From contig JABBOY010000002.1 of assembly GCA_012927585.1 (NCBI GenBank), forward strand, positions 1-64,000: DNA of 64,000 nucleotides, read 5' to 3'. Made by a program: the position numbers and the translations under genes. This document shows positions 20,893 through 30,409 of the stretch, in pieces. Origin of the DNA: Glaciimonas sp. GTDB lineage: Bacteria > Pseudomonadota > Gammaproteobacteria > Burkholderiales > Burkholderiaceae_D. Each line of letters opens with the position of its first letter. The stretch's first letter is position 1. The notes under the pieces are model-generated. The model saw nothing but the letters and a program-made list of their open reading frames with translations, searched no databases and was not told the DNA's origin.

Positions 20893-21099
20893 TCTGTGCA
20901 CGGTCTCGGTTGTGGAATCTCGCCGCATCAGTCTTATGGCAAGTTTTGCATGCGGTCGATATGTCGATCGTAGCTGCGGCTGGTTCTCAATGTGCTGCGG
21001 CGCCAATACTATATGCTACCGAAAGCTGCCGGAACAGCTATGCATTGCGGTTGCCAAACATGCCCATCGAAGCACTTATTTTTTTCACTTGGAATCCAC

Positions 21100-21471
21100 A
21101 TGAATGAACGAATACTTGTCATCGTCGCTGCCATCAATATGTTGATCGCGGTTGCTGCCGGCGCTTTCGGTGCGCATGGGCTAAAAAATATCCTGAGCAG
21201 CGACATGCTGGCTGTCTGGCATACGGCTGTCACGTATCAAATGGCGCATGCCCTCGGCTTGTTCGTCATTGCGCTGCTGATGCCGCGTTTTAATTCGGCG
21301 CTGCTGGCTTGGGCCGGGATCGCGATGCTGGCGGGGATCGTGGTGTTCAGCGGCAGTTTGTATGCATTGGCAATCAGCGGCGTGCGCATGCTGGGCGCGA
21401 TCACGCCGATCGGCGGCGTTGCATTTCTTCTGGCGTGGGCGATGATGGCTTGGGCAGCTTTGCGCGGGTAA
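21100..21471 (+). CDS. DUF423 family membrane protein
   Basis: A 123-residue protein with four hydrophobic segments. The conserved DUF423 (YgdD/TMEM256-like) start is clear: ILVIVAAINMLIAVAAGAFG followed by AHGLKNIL. The ATG at 21100, with GGAAT before it, gives the family N-terminus; longer starts add unrelated sequence. Inner-membrane location is expected; function is unknown in the family. Confidence 0.88.
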   Translation: MNERILVIVAAINMLIAVAAGAFGAHGLKNILSSDMLAVWHTAVTYQMAHALGLFVIALLMPRFNSALLAWAGIAMLAGIVVFSGSLYALAISGVRMLGAITPIGGVAFLLAWAMMAWAALRG

Positions 21472-21481
21472 TAATTTAACC

Positions 21482-21550
21482 GGGAGTATGCCGAAAAATG
21501 TCATTTTATCCGCATTATATATGTGCATATATTAATAATACATGCCCCTG
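21482..21550 (+). repeat. Dispersed GGGAGTAT-N20-CCGCAT element, copy D
   Basis: Exact GGGAGTAT at 21482-21489 and exact CCGCAT at 21510-21515, 20 bases apart, starting ten bases after the DUF423 stop codon. Confidence 0.75.
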
Positions 21551-21788
21551 TTTATGAATTTATTATCACTGCCGACGGTTCCCGGAAGCACAACAAATTG
21601 TATTGTTTTGTAAAAGTGCCGTAGCCACTGCTGGAGAATCACTAGAATGCGCTGGTGTTTCCAGGTGCCTGTCGGGTAAGCAACGGTTCGATTTGTGACG
21701 TTGATGTCGGATAAGCGACTTCCCTTCCAGTGCCCCATGATGACTCCGTTTCAGCCGACTCCCGGCACTACTTAATGAGGAAATTACT
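21551..21788. other. Intergenic region before cytochrome b561
   Basis: About 240 bases with no recognised gene. A TAGAAT at 21643 may be a -10 box; nothing else is seen. Confidence 0.35.
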
Positions 21789-22346
21789 GTGATCACGAAC
21801 ACAAGCGCAAACAATACCGACAGATATGGCGTGCTGTCGATTGGGCTGCACTGGTTGATGCTGTTGTTGCTCATTGCCGTGTATGCCTGCATGGACCTAC
21901 GCGACATTTTTCCCGAGGATAGTACGCTCTACAACGGGATGAAAACATGGCATTACATGCTTGGCTTGTCGGTTTTCGGCTTGGTATTTATCCGTCTTGC
22001 GGCGCGCTTGCTAACAGCCACGCCGGCCATCAAGCCCACTTTGCCGCAATGGCAGGCACGGTTTTCCTTTTGGATGCATGTGGCGCTGTACTTGCTGATG
22101 ATAGTCATGCCGCTGCTGGGCTGGCTTATGTTAAGCGCAGCCGGCAAGCCGATTCCATTCTTCGGGCTGGAGTTGCCGGCGTTGATTGCTAAAAACAAGG
22201 CTAACGCCACGCAAATAAAAGACATACATGAAACAATCGCCACCGTGGGTTACTTCCTGATTGGCCTGCATGCTGCCGCTGGCCTGTTCCACCATTACTG
22301 GGTGGGGGATAACACGCTCAAGAGGATGTTGCCATTTCGTGCATGA
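21789..22346 (+). CDS. Cytochrome b561 family protein
   Basis: A 185-residue four-helix membrane cytochrome. Candidate haem-ligating histidines lie in the first helix (SIGLHWLMLLLL), the second (MKTWHYMLGLSVFG) and the last (FLIGLHAAAGLFHHYW). The family passes electrons between quinol and acceptors such as superoxide or YceI-type partners; no YceI gene follows here. The start is GTG with GAGGAAA eight bases upstream. Confidence 0.9.
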   Translation: MITNTSANNTDRYGVLSIGLHWLMLLLLIAVYACMDLRDIFPEDSTLYNGMKTWHYMLGLSVFGLVFIRLAARLLTATPAIKPTLPQWQARFSFWMHVALYLLMIVMPLLGWLMLSAAGKPIPFFGLELPALIAKNKANATQIKDIHETIATVGYFLIGLHAAAGLFHHYWVGDNTLKRMLPFRA

Positions 22347-22374
22347 TGTAGATGGATTTTCCAGAAAATATTGC

Positions 22375-23838
22375 ATGCTGAAAAAACTCGGTTTATGGAC
22401 GATGGCACTGCCGCTAACGCTAACAGCTTGCGCGTCGCTATCGCCACAGTCGCCCTTGTTGCCAAACATTGCGGTGCCGGCAACATGGTCGTCTGCCGTT
22501 GCAGCCGGCAGTATTAGTGCAGACAACCGCAACGCAGTCCTGGCGCGGTGGTGGCAACGTTTTGACGATCCCTTGCTCGATGGGCTGATAACGCAGGCGT
22601 TGCGCGCCAATACCAGCGTCAACAGCGCGCAGGCGGCTTTGGCGCAGGCGCGTGCGTTGCGCGATGTTGCCGCCGCCGGCTTATTGCCCAGGGTTGCCGG
22701 TTCGGCCTCTGCAGGACGCAGTAAGTCAGGCGACATCAGCGCCAGCAACGCTTTTAATGCCGGGTTTGACGCCAGTTGGGAGCCCGATGTATTTGGCGGC
22801 AAGCGCAGCGCGCTGCAGGCAGGCGAGGCTAGTGCGCAAGCCAGCGCTGCCAGCCTGGCCGACGTTCAGGTGTCCATCGCGGCCGAAACGGCCGTCAGTT
22901 ACATCCAGTATCGCGGCGCGCAGACCCGGTTGATGATTGCGCGCAGCAATCTGGCAAGTCAGCTGGAAACCTTGCAGATTACCGATTGGCGGGTTCAGGC
23001 TGGTTTGCTGACGTCGCTCGAAGGCGAGCAGGCGCGTGCCGCCAGCGAACAGACACGAGCCCAGATTCCTACGCTGGAAACCAGTGTGGCGCAGATCCAG
23101 CATAGTCTGGCAGTGCTCTGCGGCCAGACGCCGGATACGTTGCGCTTGCAACTTGCAGCGGTCCTCCCGGTGCCGCAAGCGCAAGATGATTTGGCCCTTA
23201 GCATGCCGACCGAGACTTTGCGCCAGCGGCCGGACGTGCGCGCCGCCGAACACCAGGTCAGCGCCGCTTTGGCGCGGGTCGGGCAAGCCGATGCTGCGCG
23301 CTATCCGAGCTTTAATCTCAGCGGTTCGCTGGGGCTGCGCGCCTTGACGTTGGGTACGCTCACCGGCAGCGGTGCGCTGGCCAGCGCATTGCTGGGCAGC
23401 GTATCGGGGCCGCTGTTCGATGCCGGCGCAGGCCAGGCGCAGGTGCGTGCGCAGCAAGCTGCGCTGGAACAGGCGCGGCTGTCTTATCAAGCTACGGTAT
23501 TGACTGCATTAAAGGATGTGGAAGATGCGCTGGTCGCGCTGGGCGGTGACCGCGAGCGCCTGCTGCACTTGCGCGACGCCACCGATGCGGCGGCCAACGC
23601 GGCACTGATTGCGCGCCAGCGCTACGCAAGTGGTCTGATCGATTTTCAGACTGTGCTGGAGACGCAGCGTTCCCTGTTTAGCACCCAAGATGCGGTGGCA
23701 ATTACCAGCACCGACCTCAGCGCCGACCATGTGCGCTTATACAAGGCATTGGGCGGCGGCTGGCAGCCGGAGCGCGATTCTGCAATGCCGCCAGGCCAGC
23801 CCGGTAGCGCCAACATCACTCAACCTTCAAACTCATGA
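22375..23838 (+). CDS. Outer-membrane efflux lipoprotein (NodT/TolC-like)
   Basis: A 487-residue protein with a lipoprotein signal (MLKKLGLWTMALPLTLTAC, lipid-modified Cys near residue 19) and two TolC-type repeats rich in long Ala/Gln helices. It forms the outer-membrane channel of a tripartite pump. The ATG at 22375 is chosen because it gives the signal peptide; the frame is open further upstream inside cybB. Its last codons overlap the next gene (ATGA), so it belongs to the MacAB-type operon that follows. Confidence 0.92.
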   Translation: MLKKLGLWTMALPLTLTACASLSPQSPLLPNIAVPATWSSAVAAGSISADNRNAVLARWWQRFDDPLLDGLITQALRANTSVNSAQAALAQARALRDVAAAGLLPRVAGSASAGRSKSGDISASNAFNAGFDASWEPDVFGGKRSALQAGEASAQASAASLADVQVSIAAETAVSYIQYRGAQTRLMIARSNLASQLETLQITDWRVQAGLLTSLEGEQARAASEQTRAQIPTLETSVAQIQHSLAVLCGQTPDTLRLQLAAVLPVPQAQDDLALSMPTETLRQRPDVRAAEHQVSAALARVGQADAARYPSFNLSGSLGLRALTLGTLTGSGALASALLGSVSGPLFDAGAGQAQVRAQQAALEQARLSYQATVLTALKDVEDALVALGGDRERLLHLRDATDAAANAALIARQRYASGLIDFQTVLETQRSLFSTQDAVAITSTDLSADHVRLYKALGGGWQPERDSAMPPGQPGSANITQPSNS

Positions 23839-25181
23839 ATACAGCATCTGCTTCAAACGAAACTACACCGGACACCGATGCACTGGCATTGCTGACCGAC
23901 CCGGCTGCGCGCCGCTGGTGGCGTCGCCCGATGCTTTGGATCGTTGTTGCGCTCTTGATTCTGGCTGCTATCGGTGCTTATTTCTGGCAAGCGCAGCAAA
24001 AAGCCAACGCCGCACCGCGCTTTACGGCCGAAGCGGTGGCACGCGGCAACCTTACCCTTAGCGTCATTGCCAATGGCACGTTGCAGCCGACGCGCTCGGT
24101 CAGTATCGGCAGCGAACTGTCCGGTACCGTGTTGCGGGTGCTGGTGGACGTAAATGATCGGGTCAAGAAAGGACAAGTTTTGGTCGAACTTGATACCGCC
24201 AAGCTGAACGATCAGGTCGTGCGTTCACGCGCTGCGCTGGCTGCCGCGAATGCAGCCGTGGCGCAGGCGGTGGCCACCGTTGATGAGTCGCATGGCAATC
24301 TGGCGCGGCTGGAAGAAGTCTCGCGCTTGTCCGGCGGCAAAGTGCCTTCCAGGGCCGAGCTCGACACTGGCCGCGCCACGCTAGCGCGGGCGCAAGCCAA
24401 TGCATTAAGTGCCAACGCCAACGTCGTCAGCGCCAAAGCCACCTTGTCAACCGACGAGACCAATCTGTCGAAAGCATCGATTCGTTCACCCATCGACGGC
24501 GTGATCCTGACCCGCACGGTCGACCCCGGCAACGCGGTAGCGGCGTCCTTGCAGGCGGTAACGCTGTTTACCATTGCTGAAGACTTGAGCTTGATGCGGC
24601 TGCAGGTGAATGTCGATGAAGCCGACGTCGGCGCGGTCAAGGTTGGCCAAAAAGCCCTCTTTACCGTCAGCGCCTATGCCAATCGCAAGTACCCGGCAAT
24701 CATCACGCGAGTAGCGTTCGGTTCGACCATTACCGAAAACGTGGTCACTTACATCACCTATCTGGACGTCGATAATGTCGACCTGAGCCTGCGCCCCGGC
24801 ATGACGGCAACCGCTACCATCACTGCCATCGAACGCCACGATGTGTTGCTGGTGCCGAACAGCGCGTTACGGTTTACGCCAACTGCAAATTCAACTTCAA
24901 CGCCAACTCCAGCGCAGGCCGGAAAGGGGCCGGATGCCGCCGGTCAAGGCGGCATTGTGGCCAGTATGATGCCGCGTGGCCGCCCCCGCACGCCGCGCAA
25001 ATCGGCTGCCAGCAGTGCCAGCACCGCTGCCGTGCGTCAGGTTTGGGTATTGCGCAACGGCGCTGCGGTTGCGGTGGACGTGACGCCCGGTATTAGCGAT
25101 GGCCGGATGACCGAGGTAACCGCAGGAGATTTGCAGGTTGGCATGCAAGTCATCACCGACCAGAGCACGGCGGCGCAATGA
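23835..25181 (+). CDS. MacA/HlyD-like periplasmic adaptor of an efflux pump
   Basis: A 448-residue membrane-fusion protein. A single N-terminal membrane anchor lies at about 35-55 (RPMLWIVVALLILAAIGAYF), followed by barrel-sandwich and alpha-hairpin domains. TLSVIANGTLQPTRSVSIGS and LSGTVLRVLVDVNDRVKKGQ are typical of MacA. A Pro/Ser/Thr-rich insert sits at about residues 350-398 before the membrane-proximal domain. It bridges the TolC-like protein and the MacB-type permease, with start and stop overlaps on both sides. Confidence 0.92.
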   Translation: MNTASASNETTPDTDALALLTDPAARRWWRRPMLWIVVALLILAAIGAYFWQAQQKANAAPRFTAEAVARGNLTLSVIANGTLQPTRSVSIGSELSGTVLRVLVDVNDRVKKGQVLVELDTAKLNDQVVRSRAALAAANAAVAQAVATVDESHGNLARLEEVSRLSGGKVPSRAELDTGRATLARAQANALSANANVVSAKATLSTDETNLSKASIRSPIDGVILTRTVDPGNAVAASLQAVTLFTIAEDLSLMRLQVNVDEADVGAVKVGQKALFTVSAYANRKYPAIITRVAFGSTITENVVTYITYLDVDNVDLSLRPGMTATATITAIERHDVLLVPNSALRFTPTANSTSTPTPAQAGKGPDAAGQGGIVASMMPRGRPRTPRKSAASSASTAAVRQVWVLRNGAAVAVDVTPGISDGRMTEVTAGDLQVGMQVITDQSTAAQ

Positions 25182-25972
25182 GGACAGAAGTGGAGCACGG
25201 CGCGGAGACCGACGGCAAATCCCAGGCTCCGCTAATTCGCCTGCGCGGCGTGACCAAAATGTATGGCAAAGGGCAGGCCGCATTGATGGCGCTCAAAGGC
25301 GTCGATATCGATATCGCAGCGGGTGAATTTGTCGCCATCATGGGCCCCAGCGGCTCGGGAAAATCGACTGTGATGAACATTCTCGGCTGCCTCGATACGC
25401 CCACCGCCGGCGCCTACCTGTTTCACGGCATGCATGTGGAAAATTTGTCGCGCGACCAGCGCGCACAACTGCGTCGGCGCTACCTTGGCTTTGTGTTCCA
25501 GGGTTTTAATCTGCTGGCACGCACCTCGGCGCAAGAAAACGTCGAACTGCCCTTGTTGTATCGCGGCGAAAGCGCCGCCAGGCGGCACGCTCTGGCGACC
25601 AAGGCGCTGGCTTCGGTCGGCCTGTCCGGCTGGGAGCACCACACCCCGGCTGAACTGTCGGGCGGGCAACAGCAGCGGGTCGCGATTGCCCGTGCCATCG
25701 TCACCGAGCCTGCGGTATTGCTGGCCGATGAGCCCACCGGCAACCTCGACACCCAGCGCAGCCGCGAAATCATGGATCTGCTTTCGCGGCTTAACCTGGA
25801 TCACGGCATCACCGTATTGATGGTCACGCACGAGCACGACATGGCGATGTATGCCAAGCGCATGGTGCATTTCGTCGATGGCCTGCTGGACAGCGACGCC
25901 AGCAATCCGCATCCGTTCGGAGCCGACTTGCCAGCAGTGTTGCCGCCCATGCCCGCAGCAGGGACGCTGTAA
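25178..25972 (+). CDS. MacB-type ABC transporter ATPase
   Basis: A 264-residue ATPase with Walker [11 protein letters not shown]-loop FVFQGFNLL, signature LSGGQQQR and Walker [13 protein letters not shown], typical of the LolD/MacB group. In canonical MacB this domain is fused to the permease; here it is a separate protein. It is translated from an ATG overlapping the adaptor stop, and its own stop overlaps the permease ATG. Confidence 0.94.
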   Translation: MRTEVEHGAETDGKSQAPLIRLRGVTKMYGKGQAALMALKGVDIDIAAGEFVAIMGPSGSGKSTVMNILGCLDTPTAGAYLFHGMHVENLSRDQRAQLRRRYLGFVFQGFNLLARTSAQENVELPLLYRGESAARRHALATKALASVGLSGWEHHTPAELSGGQQQRVAIARAIVTEPAVLLADEPTGNLDTQRSREIMDLLSRLNLDHGITVLMVTHEHDMAMYAKRMVHFVDGLLDSDASNPHPFGADLPAVLPPMPAAGTL

Positions 25973-27180
25973 TGCTGCTGAATACTTTGCTGCTTGCGTT
26001 GCGCTCGATTCGCCGCAACTTGCTGCGCTCTTTCCTGACCATGCTCGGCATCGTGATTGGCGTGAGCGCCGTCGTCACCATGGTGACGTTGGGCAACGGC
26101 GCCACCTTGGAAGTGCAAAATCAAATTTCCAGCCTGGGCACCAACTTGCTGATGGTGCGCCCCGGACAACGTCAGGGTTTTGGCGGCGGTAGCGGCGGCG
26201 CGCCGTCGTTCAAGGAAGCCGACGCCGCAGCGATTGCGAACCAAATCGGCGGCGTGCAGGCAGTGGCTCCCGAAGGGCGCTCCAGCGTGACAGTGGTCGC
26301 CAACGGCCGCAACTGGACCACCAGCGTCACCGGCAGCACCAATGCCTGGTTTCAGACCAGCAACTGGAAGTTGTCCGCCGGTCGCCAGTTCGAACCGGGC
26401 GAATTGCAAGCGGGTGCTGCCGTATGCATCATCGGCGAGACGATACGGCGCGAATTGTTCGATACCCGCAGCGCGCTGGGAGAGCAATTGCGCGTCAAGC
26501 AATTTTCCTGCGTAGTGGTGGGTGTGCTGGCGGCCAAAGGGCCGGCAGCTATGGGCAACGATCAGGATGATGTAGTGCTGGTGCCGCTGCACACGCTGCA
26601 ACGCCGGGTTGCCGGCAACCAGCGGGTCGCCACGCTACTGGTTTCGATGAAAGATGGCACCGATAGCGCGCGCCTGAAGTCGAGCCTGACGCAGTTGCTG
26701 CGCGAGCGTCGCAAACTGGCCCAGGGAGATGACGACAATTTCAATGTGCTCGACACCAAGCAGCTTGCCGAAACCCTGTCCGGCACCACCAAAGTGATGA
26801 CCACGCTACTCGGTGCGGTCGCCGCGGTGAGCTTACTGGTAGGCGGTATTGGCATCATGAATATCATGCTGGTCAGTGTTACCGAGCGCACCCGGGAAAT
26901 CGGCTTGCGTCTGGCCATCGGTGCGCTGGAGCGCGAAGTGTTGCTGCAATTCCTGATCGAGGCGGTGGTGCTGTCCACCCTCGGTGGCGTGATCGGCATC
27001 GTGCTGGCTACCGGCGCTTCGATCGGGCTGGCGCAGCTGATGCAGGTGCCTTATGTATTCAACTCGTCCATCAACATTCTGTCTTTCCTATTCTCGGCCG
27101 GGATTGGCGTCGTGTTCGGCTATTTTCCCGCTCTCCGCGCTGCGCAACTAGACCCGATCGAGGCGTTGCGGCACGAGTAA
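25972..27180 (+). CDS. MacB-type ABC transporter permease
   Basis: A 402-residue permease with four predicted membrane helices: one at the N-terminus (LRSFLTMLGIVIGVSAVVTM), a large periplasmic MacB core, then three C-terminal helices in the FtsX domain (GGIGIMNIMLVSVTERTREI). With the ATPase, adaptor and TolC-like protein it makes a complete mechanotransmission efflux pump for peptides, macrolides or siderophore-like molecules; the substrate is not deducible. Confidence 0.93.
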   Translation: MLLNTLLLALRSIRRNLLRSFLTMLGIVIGVSAVVTMVTLGNGATLEVQNQISSLGTNLLMVRPGQRQGFGGGSGGAPSFKEADAAAIANQIGGVQAVAPEGRSSVTVVANGRNWTTSVTGSTNAWFQTSNWKLSAGRQFEPGELQAGAAVCIIGETIRRELFDTRSALGEQLRVKQFSCVVVGVLAAKGPAAMGNDQDDVVLVPLHTLQRRVAGNQRVATLLVSMKDGTDSARLKSSLTQLLRERRKLAQGDDDNFNVLDTKQLAETLSGTTKVMTTLLGAVAAVSLLVGGIGIMNIMLVSVTERTREIGLRLAIGALEREVLLQFLIEAVVLSTLGGVIGIVLATGASIGLAQLMQVPYVFNSSINILSFLFSAGIGVVFGYFPALRAAQLDPIEALRHE

Positions 27181-27224
27181 GTCATCGCTTAGGGCCAATA
27201 TTATCTTGCTGCTTGATGCAACAA

Positions 27225-27300
27225 GGGAGTATATGATAAAAACGGCACTTGTCCGCATATATTCATAGCGGCATGCAAAAATACAATCATCAGTATATGA
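27225..27300 (+). repeat. Dispersed GGGAGTAT-N20-CCGCAT element, copy E
   Basis: Exact GGGAGTAT at 27225-27232 and CCGCAT at 27253-27258, 20 bases apart, continuing ATATT and later AAAAATACAATCATCAGTAT. It lies between the convergent permease and guaD genes. Confidence 0.75.
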
Positions 27301-27331
27301 ATATTGCCGGATCTGTAGCGCCACCTCAAAC

Positions 27332-28639
27332 TTAGCGTTGATGCACCTTGCGTCCCGCCGCATACGTCGCGGCTACGCTGCGGTCGTCGCCCAGCAAGGC
27401 GAACGCAAACAACAATTCTTCCAAGCTTTCGGTGCGTGCGGTGCGGCGTGCCAGCAGCGCTGTCGCCTGCGGGTCGAGCACGATGAAGTCGGCTTCCGCT
27501 CCCGTTGCGAAGTTGCCGATGGTGCCTTCCAATTGCATGCTGCGCGCAGCGCCCAGCGTTGCCAGATAAAACATGCGTAGCGCCGACAAGCTAGTGCCAC
27601 CCATGCGCGCCACCTTGAAGGATTCGTTCATGGTTTGCAGCATCGAGAACGCGGTGCCGCCGCCGACATCGGTAGCCAGCGACAACAGCGCATGTGCGGC
27701 ATCGGCACGGGCGAAATCGAACAAGCCGCTGCCGAGAAACAGGTTGGAGGTGGCGCACACCGCGATCGCGGATTGGGTTTCCGCCATGCGCCTGAAATCG
27801 GCGTCATCCAGCCAGATGCAGTGCCCGAACATGGCCCGCGGGCGCAGCAGGCCGACCCGATCATAGACGTCCAGATAACTGCGCGCACCGGGAAATAGCT
27901 GTTTCACCCAAGCTACTTCATCGACATTTTCGGCGAGGTGGGTTTGCACGTACGTGTCGGGATAAGTGCGTGCCAGTTCGCCGGCCAACTGCAATTGGGC
28001 ATCGGTTGAAGTCGGTGCGAAACGCGGCGTGATTGCGACCAATTGACGGCCGCGTTTATGCCATTTTTTGATCAGCGCTTCCGTATCGCGGGCGCCGCTC
28101 TCGGCACTGTCGCGCAGAAATTCCGGGCAGTTGCGATCCATCAGCACCTTGCCGGCTACCATCCGCACATTGCGCTTTTCGCTCTCGATGAAAAATGCCT
28201 CGACCGATTCGGGATGCACAGTGCAATACACCATCGCAGTGGTAGTGCCGCAGCGCAGCAGCTCGTCGAGAAAAAAGCTGGCCACGTCCGCCGCATGTAC
28301 CGCGTCGGAAAACTGGCGTTCGGCCGGAAAGGTGTAGCGCTCCAGCCACGGCAGCAAGCCGGGCGCGGGGGAAGCGATGATGTCGGTCTGCGGATAATGC
28401 AAATGGGTATCGATGAAGCCGGGCACAATCAGTTTGCCGCGATAGTCGATTACAACCGTATCCGGCGCCAAGCCGGGATGCAGCGCGGCATAGTCGCCAA
28501 CAGCGGTGATGCGTTCATCGGCAACCAGCAACAGACCGTCTGCATGCCAGTGATGCGAATCGGCATTAAGGGCCGGGTCAGCAGTGAAATGCAAGATGCC
28601 GGCGCGGTAGGCTTGCAGCTTGGGAGTGATGATTGTCAT
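27332..28639 (-). CDS. guaD: Guanine deaminase
   Basis: A 435-residue amidohydrolase that converts guanine to xanthine. Metal-binding features are PGFIDTHLHYPQTDI near residue 80, VQTHLAENVDEV and FGHCIWLDDAD, with the PGLLPWLERYTFPAE stretch characteristic of GuaD. The length is normal. It is the last gene of a minus-strand series xdhAB-xdhC-higB-higA-guaD, starting only six bases after the higA stop, and feeds xanthine to the dehydrogenase encoded upstream. Confidence 0.95.
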   Translation of the reverse strand: MTIITPKLQAYRAGILHFTADPALNADSHHWHADGLLLVADERITAVGDYAALHPGLAPDTVVIDYRGKLIVPGFIDTHLHYPQTDIIASPAPGLLPWLERYTFPAERQFSDAVHAADVASFFLDELLRCGTTTAMVYCTVHPESVEAFFIESEKRNVRMVAGKVLMDRNCPEFLRDSAESGARDTEALIKKWHKRGRQLVAITPRFAPTSTDAQLQLAGELARTYPDTYVQTHLAENVDEVAWVKQLFPGARSYLDVYDRVGLLRPRAMFGHCIWLDDADFRRMAETQSAIAVCATSNLFLGSGLFDFARADAAHALLSLATDVGGGTAFSMLQTMNESFKVARMGGTSLSALRMFYLATLGAARSMQLEGTIGNFATGAEADFIVLDPQATALLARRTARTESLEELLFAFALLGDDRSVAATYAAGRKVHQR

Positions 28640-28645
28640 GAGCGT

Positions 28646-29023
28646 CTAGACAGCGACGATTCCTCTGCGTGGCGGCTTGATTAAAGCTTCTGCTGGAATG
28701 CCCAGGCCTTCATGCAGGCGCCAGATCATAGCCAAGGTGAGGGGCCGCTTTCCGCCGAGAATTTCGTAGACCCGGTTTAAGCGCCCGATCATCGGCTCCA
28801 AGTCTTTCGGCGTTAAGCCTTTTTGTTCCATGCTGAACTTAATGGCATCAATCGGGTCCGGCAACTCCATTGGGAAATGCCGTAATTCATACGCCTCAAC
28901 TAACGTCGCCAGAATGTCGAGGCGGTCACCTTCTGGTGTGTCTATCTCAGCCGTCATCAGCGCTTCAATTTCTTTCAAGGCCGCACGATGATCGTCCACG
29001 GTTTTGATGGGTTTAATGTTCAT
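28646..29023 (-). CDS. higA: HigA-type antitoxin
   Basis: A 125-residue XRE-like protein of the COG5499 HigA type: an N-terminal toxin-contacting region (IKTVDDHRAALKEIEALM), then a helix-turn-helix in GLTPKDLEPMIGRLNRVYEI. I start at the ATG at 29023. The gene lies 11 bases after higB and is intact. Confidence 0.9.
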   Translation of the reverse strand: MNIKPIKTVDDHRAALKEIEALMTAEIDTPEGDRLDILATLVEAYELRHFPMELPDPIDAIKFSMEQKGLTPKDLEPMIGRLNRVYEILGGKRPLTLAMIWRLHEGLGIPAEALIKPPRRGIVAV

Positions 29024-29034
29024 GCTCACTTCCT

Positions 29035-29337
29035 TCAAATTGTTTGCGCATCAATCGCGTCATACTGTTTGTGGGTGCCAATGAATTTGATAAAAACAAT
29101 GCCATACGGGTAGTTGATTGATGTCACTAAGCGATATTTATTCCCCGCAATATTAAATACGACGCGACCCTCTTTCAGTATGCTGGCGTTCCCGAAGTCC
29201 ACCTTGACGTCGGCAGGCTCAAGCCAGTTCGCTTTAAGAACATGGCTATGCCAAGTAAGGAGGGGCGTTTTCGCGTCCGTGTGGCTTGCGGTTTCTTCGT
29301 AGAAGCTTTTCAGGGTAGGGAGTGAAAGTATTCGCAT
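29035..29337 (-). CDS. higB: HigB-type mRNA interferase toxin
   Basis: A 100-residue HigB-family endoribonuclease-like toxin. The family pattern FYEETASHTDAKTPLLTWHS, VVFNIAGNKYRLVTSINY and FIKFIGTHKQYDAIDAQTI is complete. Unlike the two toxins at 13.1 and 18.2 kb, this frame has no disruption. It is first gene of the TA pair, downstream of xdhC. Confidence 0.9.
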   Translation of the reverse strand: MRILSLPTLKSFYEETASHTDAKTPLLTWHSHVLKANWLEPADVKVDFGNASILKEGRVVFNIAGNKYRLVTSINYPYGIVFIKFIGTHKQYDAIDAQTI

Positions 29338-29346
29338 AAGTGGATG

Positions 29347-29367
29347 ATAGTCCCAATTTGGGACTAT
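29347..29367. promoter_or_regulatory. Perfect inverted repeat before higB (operator)
   Basis: ATAGTCCCAA and TTGGGACTAT are perfect 10-bp arms around a single base, ten bases upstream of the higB ATG in the 40-base gap after xdhC. It is very likely the HigA operator and the TA promoter, which may now also drive guaD. Confidence 0.75.
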
Positions 29368-29377
29368 GGCAATTTGT

Positions 29378-30409
29378 TCATATCCTTGCTTGTATTTGCC
29401 GTCCGCACAGTTCCCACACCCCCATCAATTGCGCCGCCACCGAGGCGGCTATTACTGCCGGCTGCTTGCCGCTGATGCCGGGCAGGCCGATCGGGCACAC
29501 CATGCGTGCCAGCGTTTCCGGCGCGATGCCGCGCGCTTGCAGCCGATGGCTGAATAGGGCGCGCTTGGTGCCGGAGCCGATCAGGCCGAACCATTGCACA
29601 TCATTGCGTTGCGCTATGCGGCGCAGGATATGTTCGGTTAACCGTTGATCGAGCGCGTGCTCGTGCGTCATCACCAGAAAGCAACTGTTAGGTGCGGCGG
29701 CGTCAATTGTGGCTTCGGGCGTATCGGTCGCTTCGATTTGCACGTTGGCGGGCAGCGTGGCCGGGAACAAATCGTCGCGCTGGTCGATCCAGCTTACGCG
29801 GCATGGCAGTTCGGCCAGCGCACGCACCAGCGCTGCACCGACATGACCGGCGCCGAATAGCACAAGATGGGGGCGCGGCGACAGGCAGGCATCGACCAGC
29901 CAGCGCTTGCCGGCGGTATCGCGTTGCATTCGGTTGATCGGGCTGGCGTCGAGCGTTGGCTGGAACCCGGGCGCAGCGCCATGCAGCGGCACAGAATCCG
30001 CATCGAGCAGCGCGACCGGCGTGACAGTATCAAGCGCCAGTACGCGCCAACTGTCCTGCCCGCGTTGCAATCTTTCGGATAATTCCTGCCATTTGGTGTT
30101 CGGGTTGATGCGCTCGAACGCCAGATGCACTACGCCGCCGCAGCATTGACCGAGGCTGGGGCCGAGCGCAATGCGCTGCAATCGGCGTTCTGCGTTCAGC
30201 GTGCCAGCAGGCAGCTGCAGCATGTCGCGTGCGATGCTGCAGGCGTTTAGTTCCAGATGGCCGCCGCCGATGGTGTCGCATCGGGTTTCGGCTGTGACCA
30301 GCATTTTGGCACCGGCTTCGCGTGGGCAGGAACCTTCCGTTTGCGCCACCGTGATTAATACTGCGGGAGTGTTCAGAACGCTTAGGGCTTGCAGCCAGTT
30401 CATATTCAT
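29378..30409 (-). CDS. xdhC: Xanthine dehydrogenase accessory protein XdhC
   Basis: A 343-residue XdhC that binds and sulfurates the molybdenum cofactor and delivers it to XdhB. The N-terminal VAQTEGSCPREAGAKMLV with its conserved Cys and DTIGGGHLE is present, as is the C-terminal Rossmann domain with LVLFGAGHVGAALVRAL. Its ATG overlaps the TGA of the upstream xdhAB gene, confirming co-translation. Confidence 0.94.
   Translation of the reverse strand: MNMNWLQALSVLNTPAVLITVAQTEGSCPREAGAKMLVTAETRCDTIGGGHLELNACSIARDMLQLPAGTLNAERRLQRIALGPSLGQCCGGVVHLAFERINPNTKWQELSERLQRGQDSWRVLALDTVTPVALLDADSVPLHGAAPGFQPTLDASPINRMQRDTAGKRWLVDACLSPRPHLVLFGAGHVGAALVRALAELPCRVSWIDQRDDLFPATLPANVQIEATDTPEATIDAAAPNSCFLVMTHEHALDQRLTEHILRRIAQRNDVQWFGLIGSGTKRALFSHRLQARGIAPETLARMVCPIGLPGISGKQPAVIAASVAAQLMGVWELCGRQIQARI

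Noticed and set aside
24212-24640. Long minus-strand frames opposite the efflux and xdh genes
   Set aside because: Shadows of codon bias in the real genes on the other strand.
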